Source of the DNA: Arthrobacter cupressi | GTDB lineage: Bacteria > Actinomycetota > Actinomycetes > Actinomycetales > Micrococcaceae | Direction: 5' to 3' | NCBI RefSeq assembly: GCF_900099975.1 | Contig: NZ_FNEI01000015.1 | Span: 35,102 to 99,101 of the forward strand | Length of the DNA: 64,000 bases | In this document: positions 54,515 through 63,588 of the stretch, piece by piece | Numbering within the stretch: the first letter of the stretch is position 1 | Layout of the letters: each line of letters starts with the position of its first letter | The notes under the pieces: model-generated | What the model saw: only the letters and a program-made list of their open reading frames with translations | What the model was told of the DNA's origin: nothing | The model's database searches: none | Position numbers and translations under genes: made by a program

Positions 54515-56011
54515 TTACCGCGGTGGTTCGCCGAGGTTGATGATCGTGTTCTTGGGTTCCGTCATTTCGCGGACGGCGTGCCGGACGCCTTCGCGCCCGA
54601 CGCCGGACTTCTTGAAGCCCCCGAACGGCATCGAGTCAATCCGGAGGTCACTGGTCTCGTTGATGACGACGGCGCCGACGTGCAGTTTGTCCGCGATCGC
54701 CAAGGCCTGGTCAATGGACCGGGTGAACACCCCGGCCTGCAGGCCGTAGTCAGAGTTGTTGGCCGCGTAGATGGCGTCCTGCACCTCGATGAACGGCAGG
54801 ATGCTCACCACAGGACCGAAGACTTCGTCCCGGATGACCCGGCACTTCGAGGGCACATCAGTCAGGACCGTCGGCTCGTAGTAGGCGCCCCGGCGCTTGC
54901 CGCCCGCATGCAGGGTGCCCCCTGCCGCCGTGGCTTCTGCGACCCATTCCTCAACGCGGCGGGCCTCGGCTTCGGAAATCATGGGTCCGACGTCGGTGGC
55001 GCGGTCAAGCTTGGGCCCGGTGGTCAGCGACTTGGTGCCGCGGACTACGTGGGCTAGCACGTCATTGAAGAGGGAGATGTGGGCGTACACCCGCTGGACT
55101 GACAGGCAGTTCTGCCCGGCCACTCCGAACGCGCCCGCCACAATCGATTCGGCCGCGGTTTCGGGATCGGCGTCAGCGCACACAATCGTGGCGTTGTTCC
55201 CCCCGAGTTCGGACAGGATCTTCTTGGCGCCCGCAGCGGCGGCGATGCGGTCGGCAGTGACCGGGCCGCCCGTGAAGGAGATCAGGTCCACCCGCTCATC
55301 GGTGATCAGCGCTTCGGACACGCCTCCGCCAGTGACGATCGCGGCAATCCGCCCCGACGGAACTCCGGCTTCCAACAACACCTGTACCAGCGCGAGCCCG
55401 CTCAACGGCGTCCGCCCGGACGGTTTGAGCACGACGCCGTTGCCGCCGATCAGGGCGGGTCCGAGTTTATGCGCCACCAGGTTGAGCGGGTCATTGAACG
55501 GCGTGATCGCCGCGACGATGCCCACTGGCTTCCGGCTGTACCAGCCGACCTTGTTCCCCGCGGCCAGACTGTCCTCGAAGGCCAGCGTTTCCCCCACCAG
55601 TTCTTCCGCGGCGGCAGCGGACAACCGCAGGGTTTCCCTGCAGCGGCGCACCTCGCGCTCGGCTTCGACGATTGTCTTGCTGCTCTCCGCCGCGATGATC
55701 GCAGCGAAGCGTTCAGCCTGTTCTCCAAGCATCCGGGAAGCCTTCTCCAGCGCCTCGCGCCTGGCCCGCAAAGGCCAGTCCGCGAACTGCAAGTGGCGGT
55801 GGATATGGCCGATGGCACGCTTCACGTCCTCCGCCGTGGAGACGCAGACGTGCCCCACCACCAAACCGTCCTGGGGATCCGCGACCTCAAGGGTCATCCC
55901 GGCGGTTTGCCACTGTCCTTCGAGGAAGGCACCTCCGGGAAGATTGGCAACGTCTACGCGGCTGTCCCCTGATTCAGGGCGCGCGTCATCGAGGATTGTT
56001 GATGGCAACAT
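54515..56011 (-). CDS. NAD(P)-dependent aldehyde dehydrogenase
   Basis: A 498-residue aldehyde dehydrogenase. FTGGPVTADRIAAAAGAK near residues 250-267, the catalytic Glu region ELGGNNATIV near 270-279 and catalytic Cys in GVAGQNCLSVQRVY near 302-315. It resembles lactaldehyde/glyceraldehyde-3-phosphate-type ALDHs. It could oxidise the aldehyde formed by the flavoprotein gene just upstream, much as PuuC follows PuuB. The precise aldehyde is unknown. Confidence 0.9.
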   Translation of the reverse strand: MLPSTILDDARPESGDSRVDVANLPGGAFLEGQWQTAGMTLEVADPQDGLVVGHVCVSTAEDVKRAIGHIHRHLQFADWPLRARREALEKASRMLGEQAERFAAIIAAESSKTIVEAEREVRRCRETLRLSAAAAEELVGETLAFEDSLAAGNKVGWYSRKPVGIVAAITPFNDPLNLVAHKLGPALIGGNGVVLKPSGRTPLSGLALVQVLLEAGVPSGRIAAIVTGGGVSEALITDERVDLISFTGGPVTADRIAAAAGAKKILSELGGNNATIVCADADPETAAESIVAGAFGVAGQNCLSVQRVYAHISLFNDVLAHVVRGTKSLTTGPKLDRATDVGPMISEAEARRVEEWVAEATAAGGTLHAGGKRRGAYYEPTVLTDVPSKCRVIRDEVFGPVVSILPFIEVQDAIYAANNSDYGLQAGVFTRSIDQALAIADKLHVGAVVINETSDLRIDSMPFGGFKKSGVGREGVRHAVREMTEPKNTIINLGEPPR

Positions 56012-56090
56012 GTGATCCCTTGGCTAGGCGGTGTAAAGGATGATTGGAAAGCTGGCCAGCCGGTCCCGACTGGCCAGCTAGTCTAAGGAG

Positions 56091-57368
56091 CTACTTGATC
56101 CGGTCGATGATCTTCGCGGCCGCCCCGATGAAGGGCAGGAACCACGGCGGACCAAAGTGGCCGGGAACGGGCGGGTTCTTCAGGTCTTCCCACACATTGG
56201 CGCTCTTGTCTCCGCCCATGTAATGCGCCATCCGCTTGCCCATGTGGGCCGCCATCTGGACACCGTGGCCGCTGTAGTTGAGCGAGTAGAAGAGCCCGTC
56301 GTGCACGCCGGCGTGGACCATCTGGTCCATCGACAGGTCGACGAGACCGCCCCAGATGTAATCCACCTTGGCGTTGGACAGGTACGGGAAGAGCTCGAGC
56401 ATCGCCTTGCGGAGGATCTCGGCGCTCTTGACGTCCGAGTCCGGGCTGGACAGCGCAAACCGCGCCCGCCCGCCGAAGAGAAGCCGGTTGTCGGGCGTGA
56501 TGCGGAAGTAGTACGTCAGCATCTTGCTGTCCGAGGCCATCCGCCGGTTCGGCAGGATGCGGTTCACGACGTCCTCGGGCAGCGGCTCGGTGACGATGAT
56601 GAAGCTGCCCACGGGGATCACGCGGCGCTGCATCCACGGGGTGATGCTGCCGGTGTAGCCGCTCGTGGCGACCAGGACCTGCTTGGCCCGGGTGATGCCG
56701 CGCGTGGTGTGTACGTCGTGCACGGTGCCGTTGACCCGCTTGAGCTCGGTCACTCCGGCGTTTTCGCAGATCAGTGCACCTGCGGTTGCGGCTGCCCCTG
56801 CGAGGCCGTGGGCGAACTTACCGACATGGAGTCCCGCTCCCATCGGGTCGAGCATCGCTCCCTTGTAGAAGTCGGTGCCGATCTCGCTGTGGATGTCGGC
56901 CTTCGGGATGACAGTGACGTAGTGGTCCACGTGCTTGGCCAGCAGTTCCTGGGACTTCTTGAAACCGTCATTGTGCGACTCGTGGTAGGCCAGCGAAAGC
57001 TTTCCGAAGCGGTTGAAGTCGCAGTCGATGGCGTGGTCATGGACCAGCTTCTCGATGCTGTCGATGGCGTCGTTGTACTCACGGAACATCTCCACGGCGC
57101 GGGGCACCCCGTACCGCTTGACCGCAGTGCTGAATCCAATGGCCAAGCCGGTGGTGGCCATGCCGCCATTGCGGCCTGACGCGCCCCAGCCCACGGTGTG
57201 GCGCTCAAAAACGGCAACGCTCGCGCCCTGCTGGGCAAACTCAAGCGCAGCCGAAAGGCCGGTGAACCCGGCACCGATAATCGCGACGTCGACGTTTTCC
57301 GGCACCGGGGTGCTGCGGTAATCGCCGGAAGGCTCGGCTGTGTCCAGCCAATAAGGGACAAGTTTCAC
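56091..57368 (-). CDS. FAD-dependent amine oxidase (PuuB/gamma-glutamylputrescine oxidase-like)
   Basis: DAO-family flavoprotein (425 aa). The ADP-binding VAIIGAGFTGLSAALEFA (near residues 28-45), GWGASGRNGGMATTG (near 57-71) and a C-terminal NYSGHGVQMAAHMGKRMA near 375-392 match the PuuB/OrdL group that oxidises a primary or secondary amine to an aldehyde plus ammonia and hydrogen peroxide. GTG 57368 (MKLVPYWLD) is chosen; an AAAGG lies upstream. Placed between a HAD hydrolase and an aldehyde dehydrogenase. The amine is unknown. Confidence 0.85.
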   Translation of the reverse strand: MKLVPYWLDTAEPSGDYRSTPVPENVDVAIIGAGFTGLSAALEFAQQGASVAVFERHTVGWGASGRNGGMATTGLAIGFSTAVKRYGVPRAVEMFREYNDAIDSIEKLVHDHAIDCDFNRFGKLSLAYHESHNDGFKKSQELLAKHVDHYVTVIPKADIHSEIGTDFYKGAMLDPMGAGLHVGKFAHGLAGAAATAGALICENAGVTELKRVNGTVHDVHTTRGITRAKQVLVATSGYTGSITPWMQRRVIPVGSFIIVTEPLPEDVVNRILPNRRMASDSKMLTYYFRITPDNRLLFGGRARFALSSPDSDVKSAEILRKAMLELFPYLSNAKVDYIWGGLVDLSMDQMVHAGVHDGLFYSLNYSGHGVQMAAHMGKRMAHYMGGDKSANVWEDLKNPPVPGHFGPPWFLPFIGAAAKIIDRIK

Positions 57369-57396
57369 GAAAATGGCCTTTCGCCTCGAAGTCGGT

Positions 57397-58068
57397 CTAG
57401 AGACCGAGGTGCTTGTTGATCTCGTCCAGGGACTTGGCAACATTGAGGTCGTAGCCCGGGCCAATGGGGTCATAGCCACGGTCCAGCAGCCAGAGGTTGC
57501 GGAAGCCCATGTCGTGCATCGGATGCACGTCGTAGCGGGTGTGGGAGGAGATGTGCAGGAAGTCCTCCGGCTTGGCGTTCAGGGTGTCCAGCATGTACTC
57601 GAAAGCCTGGTAGCGCGGCTTGTAGGCCTGTGCCTGCTCGGCGGTGAGCACGGCGTGGAAGTTTGCGCCGAGCTTGGGAATGCTGATGTCCAGGAAGCTG
57701 TCGTCTGCGTTGGACAGGGCCACCAGCTTGAAGTTGTCGCCCATGAGCTTCAGCGGAGCCGGCACGTCCTCGTGGGCAACCCAGCCGCGGACCGCCTCGG
57801 CGAACTGCGCGCCGGCATCCTCGTTCGACTCAATGCCCCAGTACTTGCACACACGGTCAAAGGAGTCCTGGAGGATCTGCTCGTAGGGCTTGTAGTCACC
57901 ACAGACCTCGTCGAAGCGGTACCCGCGGAAGACCTTCTTGAACGCGGGCCACTCTTCTTCAGGCAGGCGGCCATCCAGCAGGCGACGCGTGGTGGGATCG
58001 ATGTCGAAGTTGATCAAAGTGCCGTAGACATCGAAGGAGATGTACTTCGGCCGGTTGGTGGTTGCCAT
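57397..58068 (-). CDS. HAD hydrolase, haloacid dehalogenase type II
   Basis: A 223-residue HAD protein close to L-2-haloacid dehalogenases. Nucleophile SFDVYGTLINFD (Asp13 region), LVALSNADDSFL (motif II Ser/Asn, near 113-124), KPRYQAFEYML with Lys (near 147-157) and the SSHTRYDVHPMHDMGFRNLWLLDRG end block. First gene of the leftward catabolic operon, 28 bp before the flavoprotein gene. Dehalogenation is possible, but many such enzymes act as phosphatases; the role here is unclear. Confidence 0.85.
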   Translation of the reverse strand: MATTNRPKYISFDVYGTLINFDIDPTTRRLLDGRLPEEEWPAFKKVFRGYRFDEVCGDYKPYEQILQDSFDRVCKYWGIESNEDAGAQFAEAVRGWVAHEDVPAPLKLMGDNFKLVALSNADDSFLDISIPKLGANFHAVLTAEQAQAYKPRYQAFEYMLDTLNAKPEDFLHISSHTRYDVHPMHDMGFRNLWLLDRGYDPIGPGYDLNVAKSLDEINKHLGL

Positions 58069-58191
58069 AATTCGTCCGTTCATTGATGACTTTTGCGGGA
58101 CGCCCGGTGGTCCGCCGTCCCGCTTCAGCTCATGGGGGCGGGAGATTCCTGGACGTCGAGAACCAGATGCTTTGACTGTAGGTCCCAGAAT

Positions 58192-58206
58192 TGTAGATTG
58201 TCAACA
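58192..58206 (-). promoter_or_regulatory. shared operator, site 1
   Basis: TGTTGACAATCTACA on the minus strand, 124 bp before the leftward operon. Identical to site 3 and 13 of 15 bases like site 2. Pattern TTGT-N-ACAA fits FadR/GntR-type regulators. Confidence 0.6.
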
Positions 58207-58275
58207 GTTTCTGTTGCGAAACCTTCTCATATAGTTCGGATCCCAAACCCGCGTCCAACTTTACTTATCGTCGAT

Positions 58276-58290
58276 TGTTGACAATCTGCG
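58276..58290 (+). promoter_or_regulatory. shared operator, site 2
   Basis: TGTTGACAATCTGCG, within the near-palindrome GATTGTTGACAATC (58273-58286), upstream of the rightward transporter operon. Confidence 0.6.
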
Positions 58291-58482
58291 ATTTGAGGAG
58301 TTGCATAGGCAGTGGATGCAGAACGAGACCCGTATCACAGCACTTTGAACCCAACACCTCCCCGTTTTCCCCCTGGGACCGGCTTCCGAACTGACAAGGA
58401 CGCCACTCGGAAGCCCTCCGAAAATACCCACTCGTTCGGCGAAACCAACTTCACCTGAAACCCATTCTTGAAGGGAAGCACC

Positions 58483-59391
58483 ATGAAGACAATGAGCAAG
58501 ATCCAGACTGCCGCTGCAGGCCTTGCAGTGCTGGTGGCCCTGAGCGCTTGCAGCGCCGCCGCGACGCAGGATTCGAACAGCCCGGGCACCGCTGATATCT
58601 CGGCAGGTATCCAGCCTGATGCCAAGGCTGTCAGCCTGCTTCCCCAGTCCTACAAGGACAAGGGCGAACTGACGGTTGCGATGGACCTGCACTACCCGCC
58701 GACGACCTTCCTCGCGGAGGACAACCAGACGCCGATCGGCCTGAACCCGGACATCGCCCGGTTGGTGGCCAAGAAGCTGGGACTGAAGCTGAAGTTCGAG
58801 GACACGAAGTTCGACACGATCGTCCCGGGCCTCGACGGCGGCCGCTACGACTTCACGGCAACGACCATGTCCAAGACCGAAGAACGGCTTGCGGTGCTCG
58901 ACATGATTGACTACTTCAAGGCCGGCAGCTCCGTGGCCGTGGCCGCGGGCAACCCGCTGAACCTCAGCATGGAGACCCTGTGCGGCAAGAACATCGCCGT
59001 CACTGCCGGCTCGACCGGCCAGCTCAAGCGCCTCCCCGCCCTCTCCGAGCAGACCTGCACCTCCAAGGGACAGCCGGCGATCAACGCCGTCACGTTGCCC
59101 AACGTCCAGGAAGCCCTGACCCAGCTGCACTCCAAGCGGATCGACGGCATCCTCTACGACACCACCGCACTCGGGTGGGCCGCGAAGCAGCAGCCGGACT
59201 CCTTCACCCTCCTCGGCCGGGTCAATGTCGGCTCGAGCGACGTCACCGCTATTGGCGTAAAGAAGGGCTCGCCGCTGACACCCGCCCTGCAGGCCGCCAT
59301 CCAGTCCGTCCTGGAGACCCCGGAGTACAAGAAGTCCCTCGAGACCTGGGGTCTTGAGTCCGGCGCCATCACCGACGCCAAGCTCAACTAG
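58483..59391 (+). CDS. polar amino-acid ABC transporter substrate-binding lipoprotein
   Basis: A 302-residue periplasm-equivalent binding protein (SBP_bac_3 family). Signal peptide with lipobox LSAC (near residues 20-23), then GELTVAMDLHYPPTTF, IGLNPDIARLVAKKLGL (near 83-99) and PGLDGGRYDFTATTMSKTEER (near 115-135). ATG 58483 has AAGGGA upstream and is preferred over an earlier TTG. It feeds the permease and ATPase that follow. The ligand is likely an amino acid or cationic amine. Confidence 0.9.
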   Translation: MKTMSKIQTAAAGLAVLVALSACSAAATQDSNSPGTADISAGIQPDAKAVSLLPQSYKDKGELTVAMDLHYPPTTFLAEDNQTPIGLNPDIARLVAKKLGLKLKFEDTKFDTIVPGLDGGRYDFTATTMSKTEERLAVLDMIDYFKAGSSVAVAAGNPLNLSMETLCGKNIAVTAGSTGQLKRLPALSEQTCTSKGQPAINAVTLPNVQEALTQLHSKRIDGILYDTTALGWAAKQQPDSFTLLGRVNVGSSDVTAIGVKKGSPLTPALQAAIQSVLETPEYKKSLETWGLESGAITDAKLN

Positions 59392-59402
59392 GGGGCGCCT
59401 CC

Positions 59403-60329
59403 ATGGTCACAACTATCAGCAAAGGAAGTGAAACCACGATGGGTGGCATCGATGCAGCCCTCAAGCCGCGGCTCCGGCTTCGGACTCCCACCGAGTACGC
59501 CGGATGGGTGCTGAGTATTCTCGTTGGCCTCGGGATCCTCGCCTCGGTCCTGACTAACCCCAACTTCAAATGGGGCATCGTCGGAAAGTACTTCTTCGCC
59601 GAATCGATCCTGCGCGGCCTGGTGCTCACCGTCTTCCTCACGGTCGCGAGCATGGCACTGGGAACGTTGCTCGGCCTCGCCCTGGCGGTCATGCGCGCCT
59701 CGCATGTCAAGCCGGTTTCCATCGCCGCAGGACTCTACCTCACCCTGTTCCGCGGCACCCCGGTGCTGGTGCAGCTGATCTTCTGGTTCAACATCTCCGC
59801 GCTCTACCCTGACCTGAGGATCGGGATCCCGTTCACGGACATTGGCACGGCCGTGGACACTAATGCGATCATGGGCCCGATCACCGCAGCCCTGGTGGGC
59901 CTGACCCTCAACCAGGCCGCGTACATGGCCGAGATCATCCGCGGTGGCTTCTCCGCCGTCGGCAAGGGACAAATCGAGGCCGCCGACTCCCTGGGCATGA
60001 GCGCCGGAATGCGGATGCGCAAGGTCATCATCCCGCAGGCGATGCCCTCGATCATCCCGGCGACCGGCAACCAGTTCATCGGCATGTTCAAGGAGACCTC
60101 CCTCGTCAGCGTGCTCGGCGTCGCGGAATTGCTCCAAAGCGCCCAGCTGATCTATGCCCGTACCTACGAAACCATCCCGTTGCTGATTGTCGCCAGCCTC
60201 TGGTACCTGGTGATGACCCTGCTGTTGAGCTACCCGCAGGCCCAGCTCGAGAAACGATACTCCCGCGCAACCTCCACCTTGCCCCGCAAGGCCAAGCGGG
60301 TTGCCCAACCGGAAGGCGCTGCCCGATGA
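59403..60329 (+). CDS. polar amino-acid ABC transporter permease
   Basis: His/Glu/Gln/Arg-type inner membrane permease (308 aa). Hydrophobic segments near residues 38-58, 75-105, 115-130, 160-180 and 230-290, with the EAA-type loop [25 protein letters not shown] near 178-202. The N-terminus could start later at 59439. The ATPase gene overlaps its stop. Works as homodimer with the next protein. Confidence 0.9.
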   Translation: MVTTISKGSETTMGGIDAALKPRLRLRTPTEYAGWVLSILVGLGILASVLTNPNFKWGIVGKYFFAESILRGLVLTVFLTVASMALGTLLGLALAVMRASHVKPVSIAAGLYLTLFRGTPVLVQLIFWFNISALYPDLRIGIPFTDIGTAVDTNAIMGPITAALVGLTLNQAAYMAEIIRGGFSAVGKGQIEAADSLGMSAGMRMRKVIIPQAMPSIIPATGNQFIGMFKETSLVSVLGVAELLQSAQLIYARTYETIPLLIVASLWYLVMTLLLSYPQAQLEKRYSRATSTLPRKAKRVAQPEGAAR

Positions 60330-61093
60330 GCACCGACGGCACCATTCACGCCCGCGGAATCCGCAAATCCTTCGGACATAAGACGGTCCTGCAGAACATC
60401 GACCTGGACGTCGCCAGCGGCGAAGTCTGCTGCATCATCGGCCCGTCCGGCTCGGGCAAGTCCACCTTGCTGCGCTGTATCAACGGGCTGGAGACGGTGG
60501 ACCTCGGAGTCCTGCAGGTCAACGGCGAAACCTTCGGCTACCACGAAACCGAAACCGCCTACCATGCCCTGAGCAAGAAGAAGCTGGCCGAGCAGCGCAC
60601 CCGGGTCGGCATGGTCTTCCAGCAGTTCAACCTCTTCCCCAACATGACAGCCCAGGAAAACGTCATGTCCGGTCCCGTCCTGGTCAAAGGCCAGGACAAG
60701 AAGAAGGCTGCCGCCCGGGCTGACGAACTCCTTGCCAGCGTCGGACTCGACGGCCACGGATTCAAGTACCCCGCCCAGCTCTCCGGCGGACAGCAGCAAC
60801 GCGTGGCCATCGCCCGTTCCCTGGCGATGGACCCCGAAATCATGCTCTTCGACGAACCCACCTCCGCCCTGGACCCCGAAAAGGTCGGCGAAGTCCTCGC
60901 CGTCATGAAGGACCTGGCTAAAAAGGGCATGACCATGGTCGTCGTCACCCACGAAATGGGCTTCGCCCGCGAAGTCTCCGACTCCCTGCTTTTCATGGAC
61001 GAGGGCTTCGTGGTTGAACGCGGCGATGCGCGCGAAGTGCTTGGCAATCCGAAGGAAGCCCGCACTCGGTCCTTCCTGGAAAAGGTGCTCTAA
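60326..61093 (+). CDS. polar amino-acid ABC transporter ATP-binding protein
   Basis: A 255-residue ATPase of the GlnQ/HisP class. Walker [10 protein letters not shown] (near residues 38-46), a [11 protein letters not shown] block (near 94-104), signature [15 protein letters not shown] (near 152-166), Walker [15 protein letters not shown] (near 172-185) and the switch [12 protein letters not shown] (near 206-217). ATGA overlap with the permease gene; the oxidase gene downstream overlaps its stop by one base, so import and oxidation are coupled. Confidence 0.95.
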   Translation: MSTDGTIHARGIRKSFGHKTVLQNIDLDVASGEVCCIIGPSGSGKSTLLRCINGLETVDLGVLQVNGETFGYHETETAYHALSKKKLAEQRTRVGMVFQQFNLFPNMTAQENVMSGPVLVKGQDKKKAAARADELLASVGLDGHGFKYPAQLSGGQQQRVAIARSLAMDPEIMLFDEPTSALDPEKVGEVLAVMKDLAKKGMTMVVVTHEMGFAREVSDSLLFMDEGFVVERGDAREVLGNPKEARTRSFLEKVL

Positions 61094-62229
61094 TGACCGA
61101 CGGAAAACTCGCAGTCATCGGACTGGGCAGCATCGGAAGCATGGCCCTGTGGCAAGCATCCCGCCTGTCCGACTCCGTAGTCGGCTTCGAGGCCGCAACC
61201 CCCGCCCACGGCCGCAGCGCCGTGGGCGGGGACACCCGACTCTTCCGCATGATCTACCGCGGCAACCCCGACTACTACCCCATCCTGCAACGCTCCCAGC
61301 GGCTCTGGGCCGAACTCGAAGCCGAAACCGGCCAGGACATCCTCACCCGCTGCGGCGGCCTGTCCATCGGCACCGCCAACGGCCCCTACATCAACGCCGT
61401 CCTGGAAACCACCAAGGCCACCGGCGCCGAACACCAGCTCCTCAGCCACGCGGAACTGGCCGAACGGTACCCGCAGCACAACCTCCGCCCCGACGACGTC
61501 GCCGTCTACGACCCCAACGCCGGCGCCCTGCGCACCGACCGCGCGGTCACGGCGGCAGTCGCCGCCGCCGAAGCCAACGGTGCCACGGTCCACCGCAACA
61601 CCCCCGTGGACAGCATCACCGAAACCAACGACGGCGTTGTCGTCACCGCCGGCGGCCGGTCCTGGACCTTCGAGAACGTCATCGTCGCCTCCGGCGGCTG
61701 GTCACGCAGGCTCATGCCCGACTACCTGAAGGCCGCAACGGAAACCAAGAGGATCTTCCTGTCCTGGTTCGTCGCCAACGATGCCAGCCAATTCACCCCG
61801 GAGAAATTCCCTATCTTCATCCGGATCTACGAAGACCGCTCCATGTACGGCGCACCCGCCGTCGACGGCGTCACCGTCAAGGCAACACTTGACGGCCGCG
61901 GAAAGCCGACGCCGGACCCTGACGCCGTCCCCCGGGAGCTCACCACCGCGGAAATCGAAGAAACCACGGACACCGTCAGCGAATTCTTCCCCGGCCTTAT
62001 CCCGAACATCGTCCGTTCTGATGCCTTCCCCGACCTCTTCACCGAAGATGGCCAGCCCCTCCTTGGCCCGTTCAGCGAAGGCAGCAGGATCTACTGCGCC
62101 ACCGGCTTCTCCGGTGCCGGCTTCAAGAACGCCACCGGCTTCGGCCACATCGCCGCACACGAAGCCCTCGGAAAGCAGACGTTCGACGGCCTGGGCTTCG
62201 TCCGCCCGGAACGATTCAAAACCAGCTAA
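61093..62229 (+). CDS. FAD-dependent oxidase, SolA/monomeric sarcosine oxidase-like
   Basis: A 378-residue flavoprotein. ADP-binding LAVIGLGSIGSMALWQAS (near residues 6-23), HGRSAVGGDTRLFRMIY (near 38-54) and C-terminal GFSGAGFKNATGFGHIAAHEAL fit the MSOX/MTOX family that demethylates N-methyl amino acids. The usual Cys that binds FAD covalently (in CxYTxTPD) is not seen; the corresponding stretch reads PDLFTEDGQPLLG. The flavin is therefore probably not linked there. The substrate may be an imported N-alkyl amino acid. Confidence 0.82.
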   Translation: MTDGKLAVIGLGSIGSMALWQASRLSDSVVGFEAATPAHGRSAVGGDTRLFRMIYRGNPDYYPILQRSQRLWAELEAETGQDILTRCGGLSIGTANGPYINAVLETTKATGAEHQLLSHAELAERYPQHNLRPDDVAVYDPNAGALRTDRAVTAAVAAAEANGATVHRNTPVDSITETNDGVVVTAGGRSWTFENVIVASGGWSRRLMPDYLKAATETKRIFLSWFVANDASQFTPEKFPIFIRIYEDRSMYGAPAVDGVTVKATLDGRGKPTPDPDAVPRELTTAEIEETTDTVSEFFPGLIPNIVRSDAFPDLFTEDGQPLLGPFSEGSRIYCATGFSGAGFKNATGFGHIAAHEALGKQTFDGLGFVRPERFKTS

Positions 62230-62269
62230 ACCATCCTGTCATCACAGCGATGCGCCTCACATCGCAAAT

Positions 62270-62284
62270 TGTTGACAATCTACA
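62270..62284 (+). promoter_or_regulatory. shared operator, site 3
   Basis: TGTTGACAATCTACA, identical to site 1, 22 bp before the aminotransferase start and 40 bp after the oxidase stop. Suggests separate control of the aminotransferase by the same regulator. Confidence 0.6.
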
Positions 62285-62306
62285 GTTCATAAGAAAGCAT
62301 GAAGCC

Positions 62307-63560
62307 ATGGCAACTCTCAGTCCCATCCTCAAGCAGGCCACGCCCGTAATCGTCGACCACGCCCTCGGCAGCTGGATCTATGCCACCGACGGCAAGAAGT
62401 ACCTCGATTTCACGACGGGCATCGGCGTCACCAGCACCGGTCATTGCCACCCCGACGTGGTTGCGGCAGCCCGCGAGCAGGTGGGGAAGATTGTCCATGC
62501 GCAGTACACCACCGTGATGCACAAGCCGCTGCTTGAGCTCACTGAGCGGCTGGGAGACTTCCTGCCCTCGGGGCTGGACAGTGTCTTTTACGCCACGTCC
62601 GGCTCCGAGGCTGTAGAGGCCTCGGTCCGCCTGGCCCGCATGGCCACCGGACGGCCGAACATCATCTCCTTCCACGGCGGCTTCCACGGCCGCACCGTCG
62701 GCGCCGCCTCCCTCACCACGGCCGGCACGAAGTTCCGCTCGGGCTTCTCGCCGCTGATGAGCGGCGTGCACATCGCGCCTTTCCCGCACGCCTACCGCTA
62801 CGGCTGGGACGAGGAAACCGCCGTCGACTTCGCCCTGAAGGAACTGGACCAACTCCTGGCCAGCATCTCCAGCCCGGCCGACACAGCCGGCTTCATCATC
62901 GAACCGGTCCTCGGCGACGGCGGCTACATCCCCACTCCGGCGGGCTTCCTGCAGGGGCTGCGCGAACGCGCCGACAAGCACGGCATCGTGCTCATCGTCG
63001 ATGAGGTACAGGCCGGCGTCGGACGAACCGGAAAGTTCTGGGGACACAACTGGGCAGGCATCACCCCGGACGTCATCATCACCGCCAAGGGCCTGGCCAG
63101 CGGATTCCCGATCTCGGCCATCGCAGCTTCAACGGAGCTGATGGGCAAAGCCTGGCCGGGCTCGCAGGGCGGCACCTACGGCGGAAACGCCGTCGCCGCC
63201 GCCGCGGGCGTGGCGACCCTCGCTGTCATCGAGCGCGAGAACATGGTCCAGAACGCCCTGGTCCGCGGCGACGAACTCCGCGCCGGGCTGGACAGCCTCA
63301 AGGGCCAGTTCGCCACGATCGGCGATGTGCGTGGGCGCGGCCTGATGCAGTCCGTGGAGTTCACCGCCGCAGATGGAACGCCGGACGCAGCAACCGCACT
63401 TGCCGTCCAGCAGGCGGCCATCCCGGAGGAACTCCTGCTCCTCACCTGCGGCCCGCACGGAAACGTCATCCGCATCATTCCGCCGCTCAACGTCAGCAGC
63501 GACGAGATCCAGGCCGGCCTGACCCGGTTCACCCAGGCGCTGAAGACAGCCGCCGTCTAA
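62307..63560 (+). CDS. class III aminotransferase (GabT-like)
   Basis: PLP-dependent aminotransferase (417 aa) of the GABA/ornithine group. GITSTGHCHP-like GIGVTSTGHCHP (near residues 36-47), FYATSGSEAVEASVRLAR (near 92-109), HGGFHGRTVGA (near 117-127), IIEPVLGDGGYIP, DEVQAGVGRTGKFW (near 231-244) and the PLP Lys in ITAKGLASGFPISA (near 255-268). Its substrate may be GABA, beta-alanine or another omega-amino acid. ATG 62307 is chosen; the operator lies upstream. Confidence 0.9.
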   Translation: MATLSPILKQATPVIVDHALGSWIYATDGKKYLDFTTGIGVTSTGHCHPDVVAAAREQVGKIVHAQYTTVMHKPLLELTERLGDFLPSGLDSVFYATSGSEAVEASVRLARMATGRPNIISFHGGFHGRTVGAASLTTAGTKFRSGFSPLMSGVHIAPFPHAYRYGWDEETAVDFALKELDQLLASISSPADTAGFIIEPVLGDGGYIPTPAGFLQGLRERADKHGIVLIVDEVQAGVGRTGKFWGHNWAGITPDVIITAKGLASGFPISAIAASTELMGKAWPGSQGGTYGGNAVAAAAGVATLAVIERENMVQNALVRGDELRAGLDSLKGQFATIGDVRGRGLMQSVEFTAADGTPDAATALAVQQAAIPEELLLLTCGPHGNVIRIIPPLNVSSDEIQAGLTRFTQALKTAAV

Positions 63561-63588
63561 TCTTCCCTCCGATCCATGAAAGCGTGAC

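Larger units (their letters stand above)
58069..58482. promoter_or_regulatory. divergent control region of the catabolic island
   Basis: No gene in 414 bp. It holds two copies of a shared operator motif (58192-58206 and 58276-58290), AT-rich stretches near 58195-58215 and 58225-58275 where promoters are expected, and AAGGGA just before the binding-protein start. Confidence 0.6.

Noticed and set aside
39883..57368. Full Puu putrescine pathway made of the GS-like gene and the PuuB/ALDH genes
   Set aside because: The ligase lies about 14 kb away in a separate operon coupled to an amidohydrolase, and no PuuD-type hydrolase is present near PuuB.
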